Part shown: piece by piece, positions 24,240-35,273 of the stretch | Position numbering within the stretch: position 1 is the first letter of the stretch | Layout: every line of letters begins with the position of its first letter | NCBI GenBank assembly: GCA_030272155.1 | Contig: CP126196.1 | Coordinates: 3,472,001-3,536,000 of the forward strand | Reading direction: 5' to 3' | DNA from: Tetradesmus obliquus | Taxonomy: Eukaryota > Chlorophyta > Chlorophyceae > Sphaeropleales > Scenedesmaceae | DNA: 64,000 nucleotides | Position numbers and translations under genes: made by a program | The notes under the pieces: model-generated | What the model was told of the DNA's origin: nothing | Databases searched by the model: none | What the model saw: the letters and a program-made list of their open reading frames with translations, nothing else

Positions 24240-25078
24240 ATGGCAGCACAGCAGCAGCAGCACCAGCAGCAGCCCATGCTGCTGCTCATGAAAGGTCACC
24301 CAGGAGTAGGGAAGTCCACACTAGCAAGGTAAAGCCTTACCCTTGTGCAGTGTCTTCCAGCAAGCACATCTAAAACTGGAGTGCATAGGAGAGAGAGTGC
24401 ATACCATGGCAGCTTAGTAAAGCTGGTGAAGTGCAAGCGACGTATGCCGTTGCTTCCATCCTGCTGCAGGCTTTGCTTGTGGTAATACCGCACTTGCTGG
24501 ATTTTTTAGGCAGAAAACACTTTCCTTAAAGCATAGCATCTCATGGTGTTCACTGCAACAGCAAAATTCAGTGCCGTGTAAACAGATCATTATATGCACG
24601 ATCATTCAATCGCTGTGCTGCTGGTCGCACCTGCTGCTGCAGCCAGGCTGCTGTGCCAGCAGCTGTCCTGGCCACTCATAGACAAAGATGACACACGAGA
24701 CTGCCTGCAGGCCCTGCCAGAGGCAGCACTGCAGCTGTTTGATGCCAACCGCCTGTCATATGACGTCATGTTCAGGTGCAGTATTGCAGGCTGCTTGGAG
24801 CTGCAGCACCAGCAGTGCGCTGCGCTCTGCTGCCCTTGCATGATGTACCTTACAGGGCTGTTCTCTGTGTGCAGACAGAATGCAGCTGCACTGAAAAAGC
24901 ACGCTCTGCCACGCAACAGCTTGTTACCCATGGCCGTTGCAGTGGCAGTGCCTGCTGGTAACAGTGTTTCCGGTCATGTCAGCATGGCAGCTCGCACACA
25001 GTAGACCAGCTCTTGGGCTGCCGGGTGTGAGTTATGGTATGACTTGTCGGATCTGCTGCTGCCTGCTGATTGCTGCTG

Positions 25079-25131
<53 letters not shown>

Positions 25132-25961
25132 CACGCCTGCAGCCAGCTGTCTCTGGGCCTGAGCACTGTGCTGGACTGCCCACTGGCCCGCGTTGAGCTG
25201 TATGACCAGGCAGCAGCCATAGCGCAGCAGGTGAGCAGCAACAGCACAGCATGTGCGCTGTCGTCTCTTTGTCAACAGCAGTCGGGAAGCCACAACGCAG
25301 CATGTGGGTGGTAGGGAGGGTGGACCTGTGCGGTCAGGCAGCAGCCATAGCGCAGCAGGTGAGCAGCAACATCACAGCTTTTTTGCTGGTATGTTGTCTC
25401 TTTATCAACAGCAGTCGGGAAGCCACAGCACAGCATGCGGGTGGTAGGGGGGGAGGAGCTTGATGACCAGGCTGCAGCCATAGCACAGCAGGTGAGCAGC
25501 AACAGCACAGCATGGTTGCTGTTATCTCTTTGTCAACAGCAGCCGGGCAGCCACAGCACAGCATGTGGGTGGTAGGGAGGGTGGGCCTGTACGACCAGGC
25601 TGCAGCCATAGCACAGCAGGTGAGCAGCCATAGCGCAGCATGTTTCAGCGGAGCGTGCGTCCTTATGCAGTTGATGCAGCATGGCTTGTGTGACTAGCAG
25701 GGCTTGTGCAGTTGGATCAGCAGAATGCAGTACTGTGTGCCATTGCCAAAGCTGCTGCGTTGTGTTAGGGGTGACCATGCAACCAGCTAAAGCACACATC
25801 AAACACGGCGAGTCCCCATACAAATGGCATGTTGACAAGCCAATCCTCCCCCCTGCTTGTTGCTGTGCTGCTGTTTTATGCAGTATGGTGCAATCATAGC
25901 AGTGGTGGACTGTGTTGCTGCGGATCAAGCAAGGTGGCAGCAGCAGGTGGAGGCACGAGCC

Positions 25962-26028
<67 letters not shown>

Positions 26029-26595
26029 ACACCAGGCACGACACTGCACACAAGCCGCAGACCTGGCAGCAGATACAGCAACTGCTACAGAGGTGAGCCC
26101 AGCTGCAGCACTGCACAAGACACACTACATCTTTGCAAGTGGAGTGTTGTGCTTGACTGATAGCAGCATTGCTCAATGTCTTCCAGAGGTTCCTGCGCGC
26201 TGTGCTGCTACTATGCTACATGTCTTGTAACTGTTCAAGCCTTTTTGGTGTCTGTATGGTCATACACCTGCCGGCAAATTGCCGGGGTAGGGCCTTTCTG
26301 TGCCTGCTTGTGCAAGAGCTGTTATACTTTTTGCCCTGTTGCAATGTGGGTGCTGATCAAGAGGATTTGCGGCGCCTGCACATCGGCCGTTCTTGCTGCT
26401 GCTGCTGCTGCTGCTGCCAGGTACGATGGCTGCTGGCGTTGGAGCACTGATGGCAGCAGGAGCCTGCAGCACCACCTGCTGCTGGACACCACAGCCAGCA
26501 GCTTGCAGGACAGCCTGCAGCGAGTACTGCAGTTTGTCGCTGAGGTGGCAGCAAGTAGGGCGCCAGTGCAGCAGAGCGCGCTGATGCCAGCCTGA
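24240..26595 (+). CDS. P-loop NTPase/kinase, AAA_33-like
   Basis: Five exons (24240-24328, 24647-24775, 25131-25230, 25884-26092, 26421-26595) join exactly in phase: 702 nt, 233 aa. Four of the junctions or exon starts follow a CTG run ending in CAG. The Walker A loop is GHPGVGKST in exon 1. Next come PLIDKDDTRD, the block LSYDVMFR, and LGLSTVLDCPLARVELY, all typical of AAA_33 predicted kinases found in plants and bacteria. Exon 4 has GAIIAVVDCVAADQARW then HKPQTWQQIQQLLQ, and exon 5 starts RYDGCWRW and has LLLDTT. The substrate is unknown; relatives are annotated only as P-loop kinases. A CAG array inside exon 4 inserts a polyalanine tract between EAR and the HKPQTW block. Intron 3 carries reiterated exon-3 ends. 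Confidence 0.88.
25200..25630 (+). repeat. Four copies of kinase exon-3 end plus donor, forming three 80-nt candidate cassette exons
   Basis: Donors GTGAGC follow QAAAIAQQ-coding sequence at 25231 (used exon), 25359, 25492 and 25620 (periods 128, 133, 128). Upstream of each extra copy is a pyrimidine-rich acceptor (TCTTTGTCAACAG type), giving potential exons 25279-25358, 25412-25491 and 25540-25619, each exactly 80 nt. Read in the gene's phase, the first meets TAG after 11 codons. Confidence 0.9.
25960..26026 (+). repeat. Exonic (CAG)n encoding polyalanine in the kinase
   Basis: About 21 uninterrupted GCA codons lie within exon 4 of the P-loop kinase. The conserved kinase motifs resume in frame on both sides, so the tract is an in-frame insertion into a loop. 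Confidence 0.9.
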
Positions 26596-27322
26596 ATTAG
26601 TCCGCTGCAGCCGCACTTATCACTCAGGAGCAACAACTCGGAGTTGTACTGGTAATGTATTTCAGACTGCCAGTGAGCATGTGAAAATTGTTGCCCATGT
26701 GCATTGGCACCCCCTGCAGGCTGCAGGAGGTTGCTTCTGAGGTTCTCAGCGATGCTCAGAGCAGTATCAGATTCCTGTTATGATGTGCAATCATGGAAAC
26801 TGTTTACGTTGTAACAAATGCCTAGTGCCTCACAACGCCATCACTTGCTTGGGGGGCAATGCGGCCTTTGAGACCAGCCACTGCGGCAGTTGTAAAAAGC
26901 TGCAATATTCAGCACGCAGTAGTGCCCACAAGCAACACACACACTTGTGCGGACTGCGCCATCATACTCACAGCAAGAGAGCCAGCGGCCTGCAAAACAC
27001 CGCTCATCCTCAGTTGTCGAACCATATCTGCCGCACAACATGAACCTTGGCATGCATCCCCGTGCTGGCCCCATACGGCATCCACTGCCAAGCTTGGCAT
27101 GCACCCCCATGCTGGCCCCATACGGCATCCACTGCAGAACTAGTGCAAGTTGCAGGCTGCAACTTTGGCAACAAAGTACAACTCCACCGTTTACCCCTCC
27201 GCTACAAGGAGTGTGACAGAAGTTAAGGGGAGTCAGCAACCCCTTCCACGCCATCAGATATGCATTACATTACTTTACATGCTCCACTATATATGCAATC
27301 ATCATGCTCATACTTTTAGAGA
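26596..27322. other. Convergent spacer with a two-copy 47-bp repeat
   Basis: Lies between the kinase gene and the F-box-like gene, both 3' ends. At about 27047-27138 a 47-bp unit (core ctggccccatacggcatcca) occurs twice. Near 27265 is gcattacattac followed by ttacatgctccact, which also occurs near 36670. No gene seen. Confidence 0.5.
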
Positions 27323-27865
27323 TCATGCCATAGCACTCATTGAATGACCCAGATATGCGAGCATCGTGCCTTGGAGCTGGAGCTGCAGCAGCTTTTCCAG
27401 CTGTTGCACAAGCATGGTGTCCCCACTGTGTTGCGCTGCCTCTAACACTGCTGCTGTGTCAGTGCTGCTCAGGTGTGCTGCTGCTGGTAGCCGCAGCAAG
27501 CAGCCAACCATGAGTTGCGGCATGTGCATCCCTTGCGCTCGTACTGCCGAATGCAGCAGCGGCAGGATTGCTGCTGCATCAGGTACTGCTGCACGCACGG
27601 CTAGCAACCGACACAGCGCATGCACGTGCTCAGGCAACTCAGCAGCAATGGCAGCTGACAAGAGCTGCAGCCATGCGTTGTTGCTGTCGCTGCTAGCTTC
27701 CTCCTCGTGCAGAGAAGGCAAACAGCACAGCTGCCAGAACCTGTTGAAAGTGAGCTGCTGCTGCACTGCAACCTGTAGCAGCTGCAAGGCTGTTGCGGCA
27801 TCCAGCTCGCGTACAACTGGCAGCTCCAGCAACACCATCACACGCTCACTGGCACTCATCTGCAG

Positions 27866-27913
<48 letters not shown>

Positions 27914-28354
27914 GGCAAAGTCAGCATGCATGTCAGCGTTCTGAACGGTGTGATGCCGCCGCCGCCGCAGCAGCAGCAGATGAAGCCCAATGCGCTGCCA
28001 TGCTCATCTAAACACAAAGACATAGCCAGGCATCGGCTGCCTCTAACAGCAGCCAACGCACGAAGCCGCACCTGCAGTGCTGCTCTAGGGTTCAGTATTA
28101 GGGCTGGGGTTTATATTTAGGGTGCCGAAACCGCACCTGCAGTGCTGCTGTCAACAGGCCAGCCACTGTGCTGCAGCCGATGTCACTCTCTGGCATCCAA
28201 CACAGCCCCTCCAGCGCTGCAGTAGCCCTGCCACTCCTTGGCAGGCACATCACCAGCTGCAGCAGCCCTGGCAGCAGCGCTGACCTGCGGCTGCTGAGGG
28301 CGTCTGCTGCTGTTCCTGCTGGCATGTCCCACTGCAGGGGGTTCTGTGCGAAAT

Positions 28355-28386
<32 letters not shown>

Positions 28387-29450
28387 GGCAGCAGCAGCAG
28401 CAAAACAGCACACATCAGCGTGCATGAGGCTAATACACATTGGCTTGGGGCAGCAGCGCTGACCTGCGGCTGGTGAGGGTGGCTGCTGCTGCATCTGACG
28501 GCAGGTCCCACTGCAGTGGGTTCTGTGCGCAAATGCAGTAGCAGCAGCAGCAGCACACATCAGCCTGCATTACAATTAGGCTACTACACAATGGTGGAGA
28601 GCAGCGTCAGTGGTCCTGGCTGAAGAGTGGGAGGCAAAGCAATTTGCTGCAGGCATGTCAAAGGTTGTGCATGCGTATGTGCATCTCAGCAATACGCTGA
28701 GCTGCTGTGTTGATGCATTGCTGTGCATGCAGTAGGGTGCTGCAAGCATACTGCAGGTGCAACGCAGCAACAGCTACCGCCACGCACTGAGTACGCCAGC
28801 ATGACTGCATGCATGCATGCACCATGCTAGCCATTACCTGGCACACTCCACTACCGGGCGAGTTACAATACAATACAAACATGCCTGGTATCATCATATA
28901 AACCATGAAGATAGCAGCAAAAGCCGCAGCAATGCATTACCTCAACGTCCAGGTCATCCCCGCAGCAGATTGCTGCAGCAATTTGCGGCACGGACGCATC
29001 CATCTGCAAGTCAAGCTTCCTGCTGATGACAGCCCACTGCTGCAGCCCTGGAACCAGGCTGCTTGCTGCGTCCTGTAGCTGCTGCCAGGTGAAGCGTGCA
29101 CCTGCCCTGACGAGTGCCTCTGCTGCTGCTCTCGGGACGTTGTGCACCTGCATGATGGCTGTCATGGTGCTGCTGTCTTGCAGGAGGACTGGTGCGTGCT
29201 GCAGCAGCCATGATAGCTGCTGCTGCCAGCGAGCAACTTTGCGTTGACTTTGAGCAGGCTGGTGGACTGCTGCTGCTGCTGCTGCTGCTGATACGCCTTG
29301 CACCAGCAGGTCCTGTGCTACAGTTCCTGCGGCAGCTCTTTGCCCGCACAGGTACCGCAGATGCTTGTTTACGCAGCTCAGCTTTATGAAGGAGCTCAAA
29401 GACAGCCGGCCGAATGAAAGCACTGGCTCCCAGGGGTCAGCATCTGCCAT
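27323..29450 (-). CDS. F-box-like protein with helical C-terminal region, unknown function
   Basis: Minus-strand exons: 29450-28941 (170 codons), an uncertain exon near 28835-28660, 28343-28137 (69 codons) and 27859-27323 (179 codons with stop). The three firm exons are all phase 0. The N-terminus (LSFGRLSLSSFIKLSCVNKH then LRYLC) resembles an F-box. It is followed by WQQQLSWLLQHAPVLLQDS, NVPRAAAEALVRAGARFTWQ and AAAICCGDDLDVE. Exon 4 is entirely helical and Leu/Ala-rich (ELPVVRELDAATALQLLQVA) and could form ARM/HEAT-like helices. I do not recognise an orthologue; a lineage-specific algal family is possible. Exon 2 may be VMASMVHACMQSCWRTQC onwards, but no phase-0 donor fits it well. Divergent from EMG1. 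Confidence 0.65.
28060..28525 (-). repeat. Duplicated ends of F-box-like exon 3
   Basis: The exon's donor end (ctgcag/gtgcgg on the minus strand) is at 28137 and again at 28072 (period 65). Its acceptor end (cgcacag/aacccnctgcagtggg) is at 28343 and again at 28522 (period 179, about 80 bp similar). Both ends of the same exon are therefore reiterated outward into the introns. Confidence 0.85.
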
Positions 29451-29843
29451 CGTACAGTCGTATTCCGGCAGCATGGATGTGAGTAACGACCTAATGGACT
29501 TTAATATCAGACGGAACAGCAACACAGCTTGCTGGAGCGCCTGCTGTGTATCAATGTGGATGTTTCGGTGCTTAGGGCTCTCTGACAGAACGCCCGGCAG
29601 CAGAAGAAGTGCCCAACTGGCCCACAACTTCGGCAATAAGGTGTGTAAACGCATCTATTGACTACAACTGCGTTAACGGCGTGAACACGTCTAGCAGTCG
29701 ACGGCACCGCCATCAGCATACACTTCTGCTGCGCTCGGAACTCGTGCTTCTGCAGTGAGCTGGCATCTCGGCGGATGCTGTGTTGATTACTTCTATATTA
29801 CAGCTTCAAATAGTTTAGTCACCCTCTGCAGCAGCTAGTTAGG
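29451..29843. promoter_or_regulatory. Divergent spacer between F-box-like gene and EMG1
   Basis: A 393-bp interval between two divergent ATGs; it should contain both transcription starts. No clear core element identified. Inference from gene layout. Confidence 0.4.
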
Positions 29844-30085
29844 ATGGTGGGTGGTCTGGCGCCACCTCCTGAAGAGGAGGAGCAGGAGCGAGAGCTTGAT
29901 GCGCAACGGCAGGTCATATTCGTACTAGAAAGCGCCCAACTAGAGACTGCACAAGTAGGCAAGGTGGGTGCATGCTGCAGCAGTCAGCTGGTAGCTATAG
30001 CAGCAGCAGCAGCAGCAGCAGCAACGGTGGCAGCAGCAGCAGCAGCAGCAGCAGCAACGGTGGCAGCAGCAGCAGCAGCAGCAGC

Positions 30086-30143
<58 letters not shown>

Positions 30144-30539
30144 GCAGCAACAGTGCGAGACAATCCCGCTAGTGCTGAACACATGCTGCAGAGAGTTAAG
30201 AACGGATGGGAGATGCTACTTCTATTTCAGCCCTGGCAGGATGCAGCACTTGCTGGATCCCAACGTCACCTGGAATGCATTCGCATTTGCGTGCTTGCTC
30301 AGTTTCTTGCTTGCTCTTTCTTTGCATCTCACCCTGCACCCGTCCCTCCCAGCATCCTAAGCATAAACTAACACTAAAAACACAACCCTGATTCCACTTG
30401 CATTAGACCCTCAGCTGCATTGTGGTATTGTTTGTGCTGCAGAGCTACCAGCTGCTCAACTGTGATGATCATGGCAGCTACCTCATGAAGCACAAGAAGG
30501 ACCCGGCACTGTACAGGCCTGACATCACACACCAGGTGT

Positions 30540-30574
<35 letters not shown>

Positions 30575-30732
30575 GCGTGGGGCGATTGTTGTGGTGGTGG
30601 TTGGCAGCTGCACACAGCAACACTGTCACAGTTCTGCGCTGCGACATATCATGCCACACCAACTGTGTGGCGCTCGGCAGCCAACCTGCTGAACCCACGC
30701 GCGTGGACACACATGCTTCATTCAATGACCTG

Positions 30733-30767
<35 letters not shown>

Positions 30768-30949
30768 CTGCTGCTGCAGGCGCTGCTGACAATCCTAGAC
30801 AGCCCACTCAACAAGGCTGGCAAGGTCAAGGTGGGCAGCAGCAGCAGCAGCAGCAACAGGCGTTGCAGGAGCAGCACTAGCAGCAGCAGCAGGCGCTGCA
30901 CAACCGCAACAAGCATGCAGCTGTACAGCTCCAGCCGGCTACCCGCCTC

Positions 30950-30980
<31 letters not shown>

Positions 30981-32572
30981 ATGCTGCCAGCAGCACTGGC
31001 AGTGGTGACAGCAGCAGTTGCCAGTGCAGCGGCATATGCGCGTCAGCCATACTTACAATGCTGCAGTCAGGTGCAGCTGCATGCAGGTACCACCCAGCTT
31101 CTGCTATACACAACAGCAGCGGCATGAAACGTGCAGTTGTCTTGTCTCTATGTGGGCCTGGCAGGATGCAGCACTGCTGACAGGCCTCGCCAGCGTTTGA
31201 TGGTGCCTCATGGTGTTGTTAGTTGGTTTTTCAGAACGAGTTTGAGGTTCACTTTGATGCTGCAATGCATAAGCACTGCATGCATGCTGTTGTTATGGTA
31301 CCTGATTGTGACACTGCTACTGCTGGTACTGTAACTGATTCTGGCAGTGCTGCTGCTGCTGGTGCTGCTGCAGGGCATATACATCCGCACAGTCAAGAAT
31401 GTGCTGATACAGGTGAGCTGCTGCTGCTGCCGTCACACAGCAACAGATGCTGCAACTTTAACTGCCTCAGCTAGCATCAGCTGTCTTGCTAGAATGAGAG
31501 ATAGCCCAGCAAGTTGCACAAGCCATGTTCAACAAGTTGCTGGCCATTCGACAGTTACTAACAGCATGGACGTCTTGTTCGTATCAGCCCATTCAACGCC
31601 CCTCTGACTCTTTCACCTGCTGCCGTCGCCGCCGCCGCTGCTGCTGCTGCTGCTGCTGCCGCTACTGCTGCTGCCGCCCTCAGGTCAACCCCAAGGTGCG
31701 CATCCCGCGCACCTTCAAGCGCTTCTCCGGGCTGATGGTGCAGCTGCTGCAGAAGCTGAGCATACGCGCCACCAACGGGCCCGACAAGCTGCTCAAGGTG
31801 CGGCATTTGCTGTGCAACTCTGTAGGGGCAGTGCGTGCAAGGCACCTTGGTGTTGGTGGTTCTGGCACTGAGTCGTAGCATTGTGCAGAGCTGCTACAGT
31901 AGCTCAGCATACGCGCCACCAACAGGCCTGACAAGCTGCTCAAGGTGAGGCTCGGTCTTGTTTTTGTTTTCTCCAGGGCCTGACACGCAGCTCCAGGGCC
32001 TGACAAGCAGCTTACCCCAGACATTGGTCTGACCGGCACAAGCTCATCAACCTTATAACCTGCTGCCTCGCTGACACTGCTGTTGCGCAGCGCATCACGG
32101 GTCGTGCCACAAACTACTTCCCGCCAACATCATGCACTGCTGCTGCGCTGCCCCTGCCGTTATATACACAATGCAAGAACGTGCAGGTCATCAAGGGCCC
32201 CGTCACCAAGTACCTGCCCGCCAACAAGTGCTTGCCCAACAATATAAACCCTCTTCCTCTGACCCTGCTGTTACAAATACACCTGAAACCTCTCTGCAGG
32301 TCATCAAGGGCCCTGTCACCAAGTACTTGCCCGCCAACGCGAAGCGTATCGGCTTCTGCGAGCGCTCCGACCTGCAGCCCATCCAGACCTTCGTGCAGCA
32401 GCAGCTCGACGATGCAGTGCCGGCCGTTTTCATCGTCGGGGCCTTTGCACACGGCGAGATCGACAGCAGCTACGCGGACGTGGAGATCGCGGTGTCGCAG
32501 TACTCGCTGAGCGCTGCGTATGCGCTGGCACGCATTACGAATGCGATGGAGATGAAGTGGGGCATCGTATGA
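29844..32572 (+). CDS. EMG1: EMG1/NEP1, SPOUT-class 18S rRNA pseudouridine N1-methyltransferase
   Basis: Essential ribosome-biogenesis factor that methylates a pseudouridine of 18S rRNA and assists 40S assembly in the nucleolus. Six exons (29844-29963, 30443-30535, 30780-30830, 31374-31412, 31684-31797, 32300-32572) join in phase to 229 aa, near the usual family length. Nearly every family block is present in order: [56 protein letters not shown] (spacing as in plant orthologues), [53 protein letters not shown] and [15 protein letters not shown]. The VGAFAHG loop and the SLSAAYAL region form the trefoil-knot cofactor site. Exons 3-5 have acceptors in CTG- or CTG/CCG-rich tracts. Introns carry extra copies of the exon 5 donor end and exon 6 acceptor end. 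Confidence 0.97.
29999..30153 (+). repeat. (CAG)n array in EMG1 intron 1
   Basis: About 155 bp of CAG units with interspersed CAACGGTGG and CGG variants. It stays open in the exon 1 frame, so intron retention would add a polyalanine stretch before a stop. Conserved EMG1 spacing shows it is normally removed. Confidence 0.9.
31755..31950 (+). repeat. Duplicated donor end of EMG1 exon 5
   Basis: The last 45 exon bases plus donor occur at the real junction (donor 31798) and again with donor at 31945 (period 147). The copy has a stop replacing Lys and Gly to Arg, so it looks like a relic. Fragments of the same sequence (gggcctgacaagcagct) also recur near 31977-32010. Confidence 0.9.
32085..32340 (+). 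repeat. Three copies of EMG1 exon 6 acceptor end
   Basis: Copies start at 32091, 32187 and 32300 (periods 96 and 113), each after a CAG. The middle copy encodes [13 protein letters not shown] with only silent differences from the true exon. The first copy is strongly diverged. Confidence 0.9.
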
Positions 32573-33798
32573 CAGCTCTGAATGTATTGTATCAGGGCTG
32601 CGGGCTGCGGCAGCGGCTGCTAGCTGCTGGCCGCGTGTAAACATCGGACAGCTGGCCGTGTCCGCATTTGCCGCACTTGGTTGCTGCAAGCCACTTGGCA
32701 GACGGTGTGGCTGGCAAGAGTCGGTGCTTGGCTGCTGTCGTCAACAGCACACGGCTGTGCTCGATGTATATGCGCTGCTCCTGCGAGCGGCTGCAGCAGC
32801 AGCAGCAGCAGTGCGGCTTTGGCAACGCGTGTTGCAGCGCCATCTGCTGCCGGCTGTACAGCCGGCAGCTGTCACTCACGAGAACTTTGCATGATGCTTT
32901 GGTGCCGGGCAGGCGTGCCTACATGAACAGCCCCACTTGGAGTGCCAGGAGGCTTTGGCGGGGGTCTTCTGGCTCAGCATTGCTTGAAGGTGCGCAGCTG
33001 TGCATGACCAGCGTACTTCGGTATCCTGGCTTTGTATAGACTTCGTCATTTTACTCTCACGAGAATGTCTCGTGTGTGACACAGTGTCTCGTCAGCACTG
33101 CTGTGGTGCCACCTTCACTATGAAGATTGATTGGCAGTCTGCCTGCAATGACGGTGGTGGTCGCACACGCAGTGGCCGTCAGCCTTGCAGTGTATGTGCA
33201 TGCGTTGTGCTTAAATGCTTGTAATGTAGGCAATCGGCAACTTTCTTTATATGCGTGCCTTGCTGAGCTGACCGTTGGACATTGGCGGGTGCACAGTTGG
33301 CGCTGCAGCCGTGCCAGCTGCAGCAGTTCAGGGGAGCCACCCTGAGTCAGCACCCCCTTTGGCGTGGGCCAGCGTTGGGCTTTGCCACGGTTTGGATTTC
33401 TTGAGCATCTGGGGTCCACAGCTGCAAGTGAGCTTGGCATGCTAGTGGCACGTGCAGTGTCCATGGAGGATGCCGATGTGCAAGCATGTCACATGCATCA
33501 GGTTGAACCAGCCAGCCTGATATCCCGGTAACGGGTACTTACACGTGCTTGCGAGCAATCAACGATTATGCTGGTGGCACGTGTGGAGCCACTGAAACGC
33601 CATCCTATTTCCGTGAAAGGGAGCCCTAGCTCAACTGCATGCAAAGCCCTAAACTGACGTGTCACTGCCTTCACCCACAGCTGTGGTGCTTGCGACTGCT
33701 ACACACGCATCCAGCGAATTGGTGGATGTAGTACGCGGCGGGCGACTGGTGTGAAAGCGTGATGCCTGTATGCTTGCAGCACTTGCGCGTGCGGCATC
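32573..33798. other. Spacer between EMG1 and basic-protein gene
   Basis: Holds the EMG1 3' UTR and the 5' region of the next gene. No conserved frame. A GC-rich block at about 33280-33420 has a distinct texture, but I could not tie it to an element. Confidence 0.45.
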
Positions 33799-35223
33799 AT
33801 GACGAAAGCCACATCCAGCAAAGCTAAAGCGACAGCTAACGCACTAAACGCAGTCAAGTTGCCTCTGAAGCAGCCAGGCAGCAGCAAGAAGTCAGATACA
33901 CGGCCAGTGGCAGACAGCAAGTCCACAGCAGCAGGCACTGCCAGGGCAACACCCAAGGCACCAGCAACACGAGCCAGCCCACGAGCCAACAAGTCAACGC
34001 AGCCTGATCCAGTCATAGAGAAGCCAGCTGCAGCGGCCAAACAGCAGAAGACCCCTAGGAGCCCTGCCCGCACACCCAGAAGCGCCAAGAAGCAGCAGCA
34101 GTGGACGCCACCCAGCAGCAATCAGCGGACAAAGCGTAAGCAGCAGCCGCAGGATGATGCAGGTGCAACTGCAGCATCAGCAGAAGCAGCTGCAGGAGCA
34201 GCAGCAGAGCAGGAGAAACATGTCAGCGCTGCAGCTGCTGCAGCACCCAGCCCCAAGAGGCCTAGCAATGTGAAGGGCAAGGTAAGTACAGCATCACCAG
34301 CAGCACGCAGGCAGCCATCCCGCACACCTCTCCGAGCAGCAGCAGCAGCAGCAGCAGCAGCAGGCAAACCAGCAGCAGCAGCTGAGTCAACACCTGCAGC
34401 AGCAAGCTCTGGCGGTGCCACAATCAAGACGCACCAGCGGCGCCGCAGCTCAACAGCAGCAGCAGCTGCTGCCACGCCTGCGGCAGCAGCGCCGCCGCAG
34501 CAGCAGCGCAACGGCGCCGCAGCAGCAGCTGGTGCACAGACGGCACCTGCTGCTTTGGGCGGCGCCAAACGCCGTGCTCGCACTGCTGCTGCTGCTGGTG
34601 ATGATGCTGATGGCACAGCAGCAGCAGCAGCAGCAGCAGCAGGAGTCAGCAGCCCATTGAAGTCTGAGCAGCAGCAGCAGCAGCCAGGCAGTGCAAGGAA
34701 GCGGCGTCGCCACACCATGCCAGCAGGTGAGCCTGGCCAGCTGGCAAGCAAGCACATTCTGCGGCTCTGCTGTTTTCTGTCCTGCTGCTGCTACCGCCCT
34801 GTGCAAATCCTCTACTGCAAAGCAGCGGCTTACGTCGTGCATGTCTCCGTCGTATGGCAGTGCTTTCGAATCTTTCTTTGGGCATGTTGCAGAGCAGCGC
34901 CTCGGCTTAATATCTCAAGCACCCAAGGGTTGCGCACTCGCGCAGGAAACAGTGCTGCAGTCCACCATGAACGGGTGGAAGTGCCTGTTGGTATACAATG
35001 TCAGGAGGAGTGTGCGCTGCTGCCGCTGCCGCTGCCGCTGCCGCTGCTGCTGCTGACTATTCTGCTGCTGCTGCTGCTGCTGCTGCAGGTGCCGTGGTGC
35101 ATGCAGATCCAGAGGAGGTGCGCTACTGGCAGGAGGTGGAGCAGGAGGAGCTGATCGTAGAAGAGGGAGGGGGAGACAGCAGCAGCGAGGAAGAGCAGCA
35201 GCAGGAGGATGAGGAGGAGCAGT

Positions 35224-35225
<2 letters not shown>
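33799..35225 (+). CDS. Basic Ala/Lys/Pro-rich nuclear-type protein with acidic C-terminus
   Basis: Two exons (33799-34726 and 35089-35225) join in phase to about 354 aa. The body is Lys/Ser/Thr/Pro/Ala-rich with short basic motifs (TPRSPARTPRSAKK, RTKRKQQ, RKRRRHTMPAG), resembling linker-histone tails or AT-hook-like chromatin proteins, with probable NLSs. Exon 2 encodes an acidic segment, AVVHADPEEVRYWQEVEQEE then LIVEE, ending in EDEEEQ. No domain is recognised. The stop TAG at 35223-35225 is immediately followed by a CAG array, so it differs from the repeat by one base. A consensus-like donor (CAAG/GTAAGT) at 34281 inside exon 1 could allow an alternative intron. Confidence 0.7.

Positions 35226-35271
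<46 letters not shown>
35226..35271 (+). repeat. (CAG)15 directly after a TAG stop codon
   Basis: An uninterrupted CAG run begins at the base after the TAG and is in frame with it. The frame then stays open for roughly 80 further codons. Readthrough or a T-to-C change would add polyglutamine. Confidence 0.9.

Positions 35272-35273
<2 letters not shown>

Noticed and set aside
27366-27944. Plus-strand Ser/Cys-rich frame opposite the F-box-like exon 4
   Set aside because: Shadow frame; the minus strand has consistent phase-0 exons and helical coding character.
31898-31950. Second functional EMG1 exon 5
   Set aside because: The copy begins with a stop in place of Lys, carries Gly to Arg, and has no acceptor.
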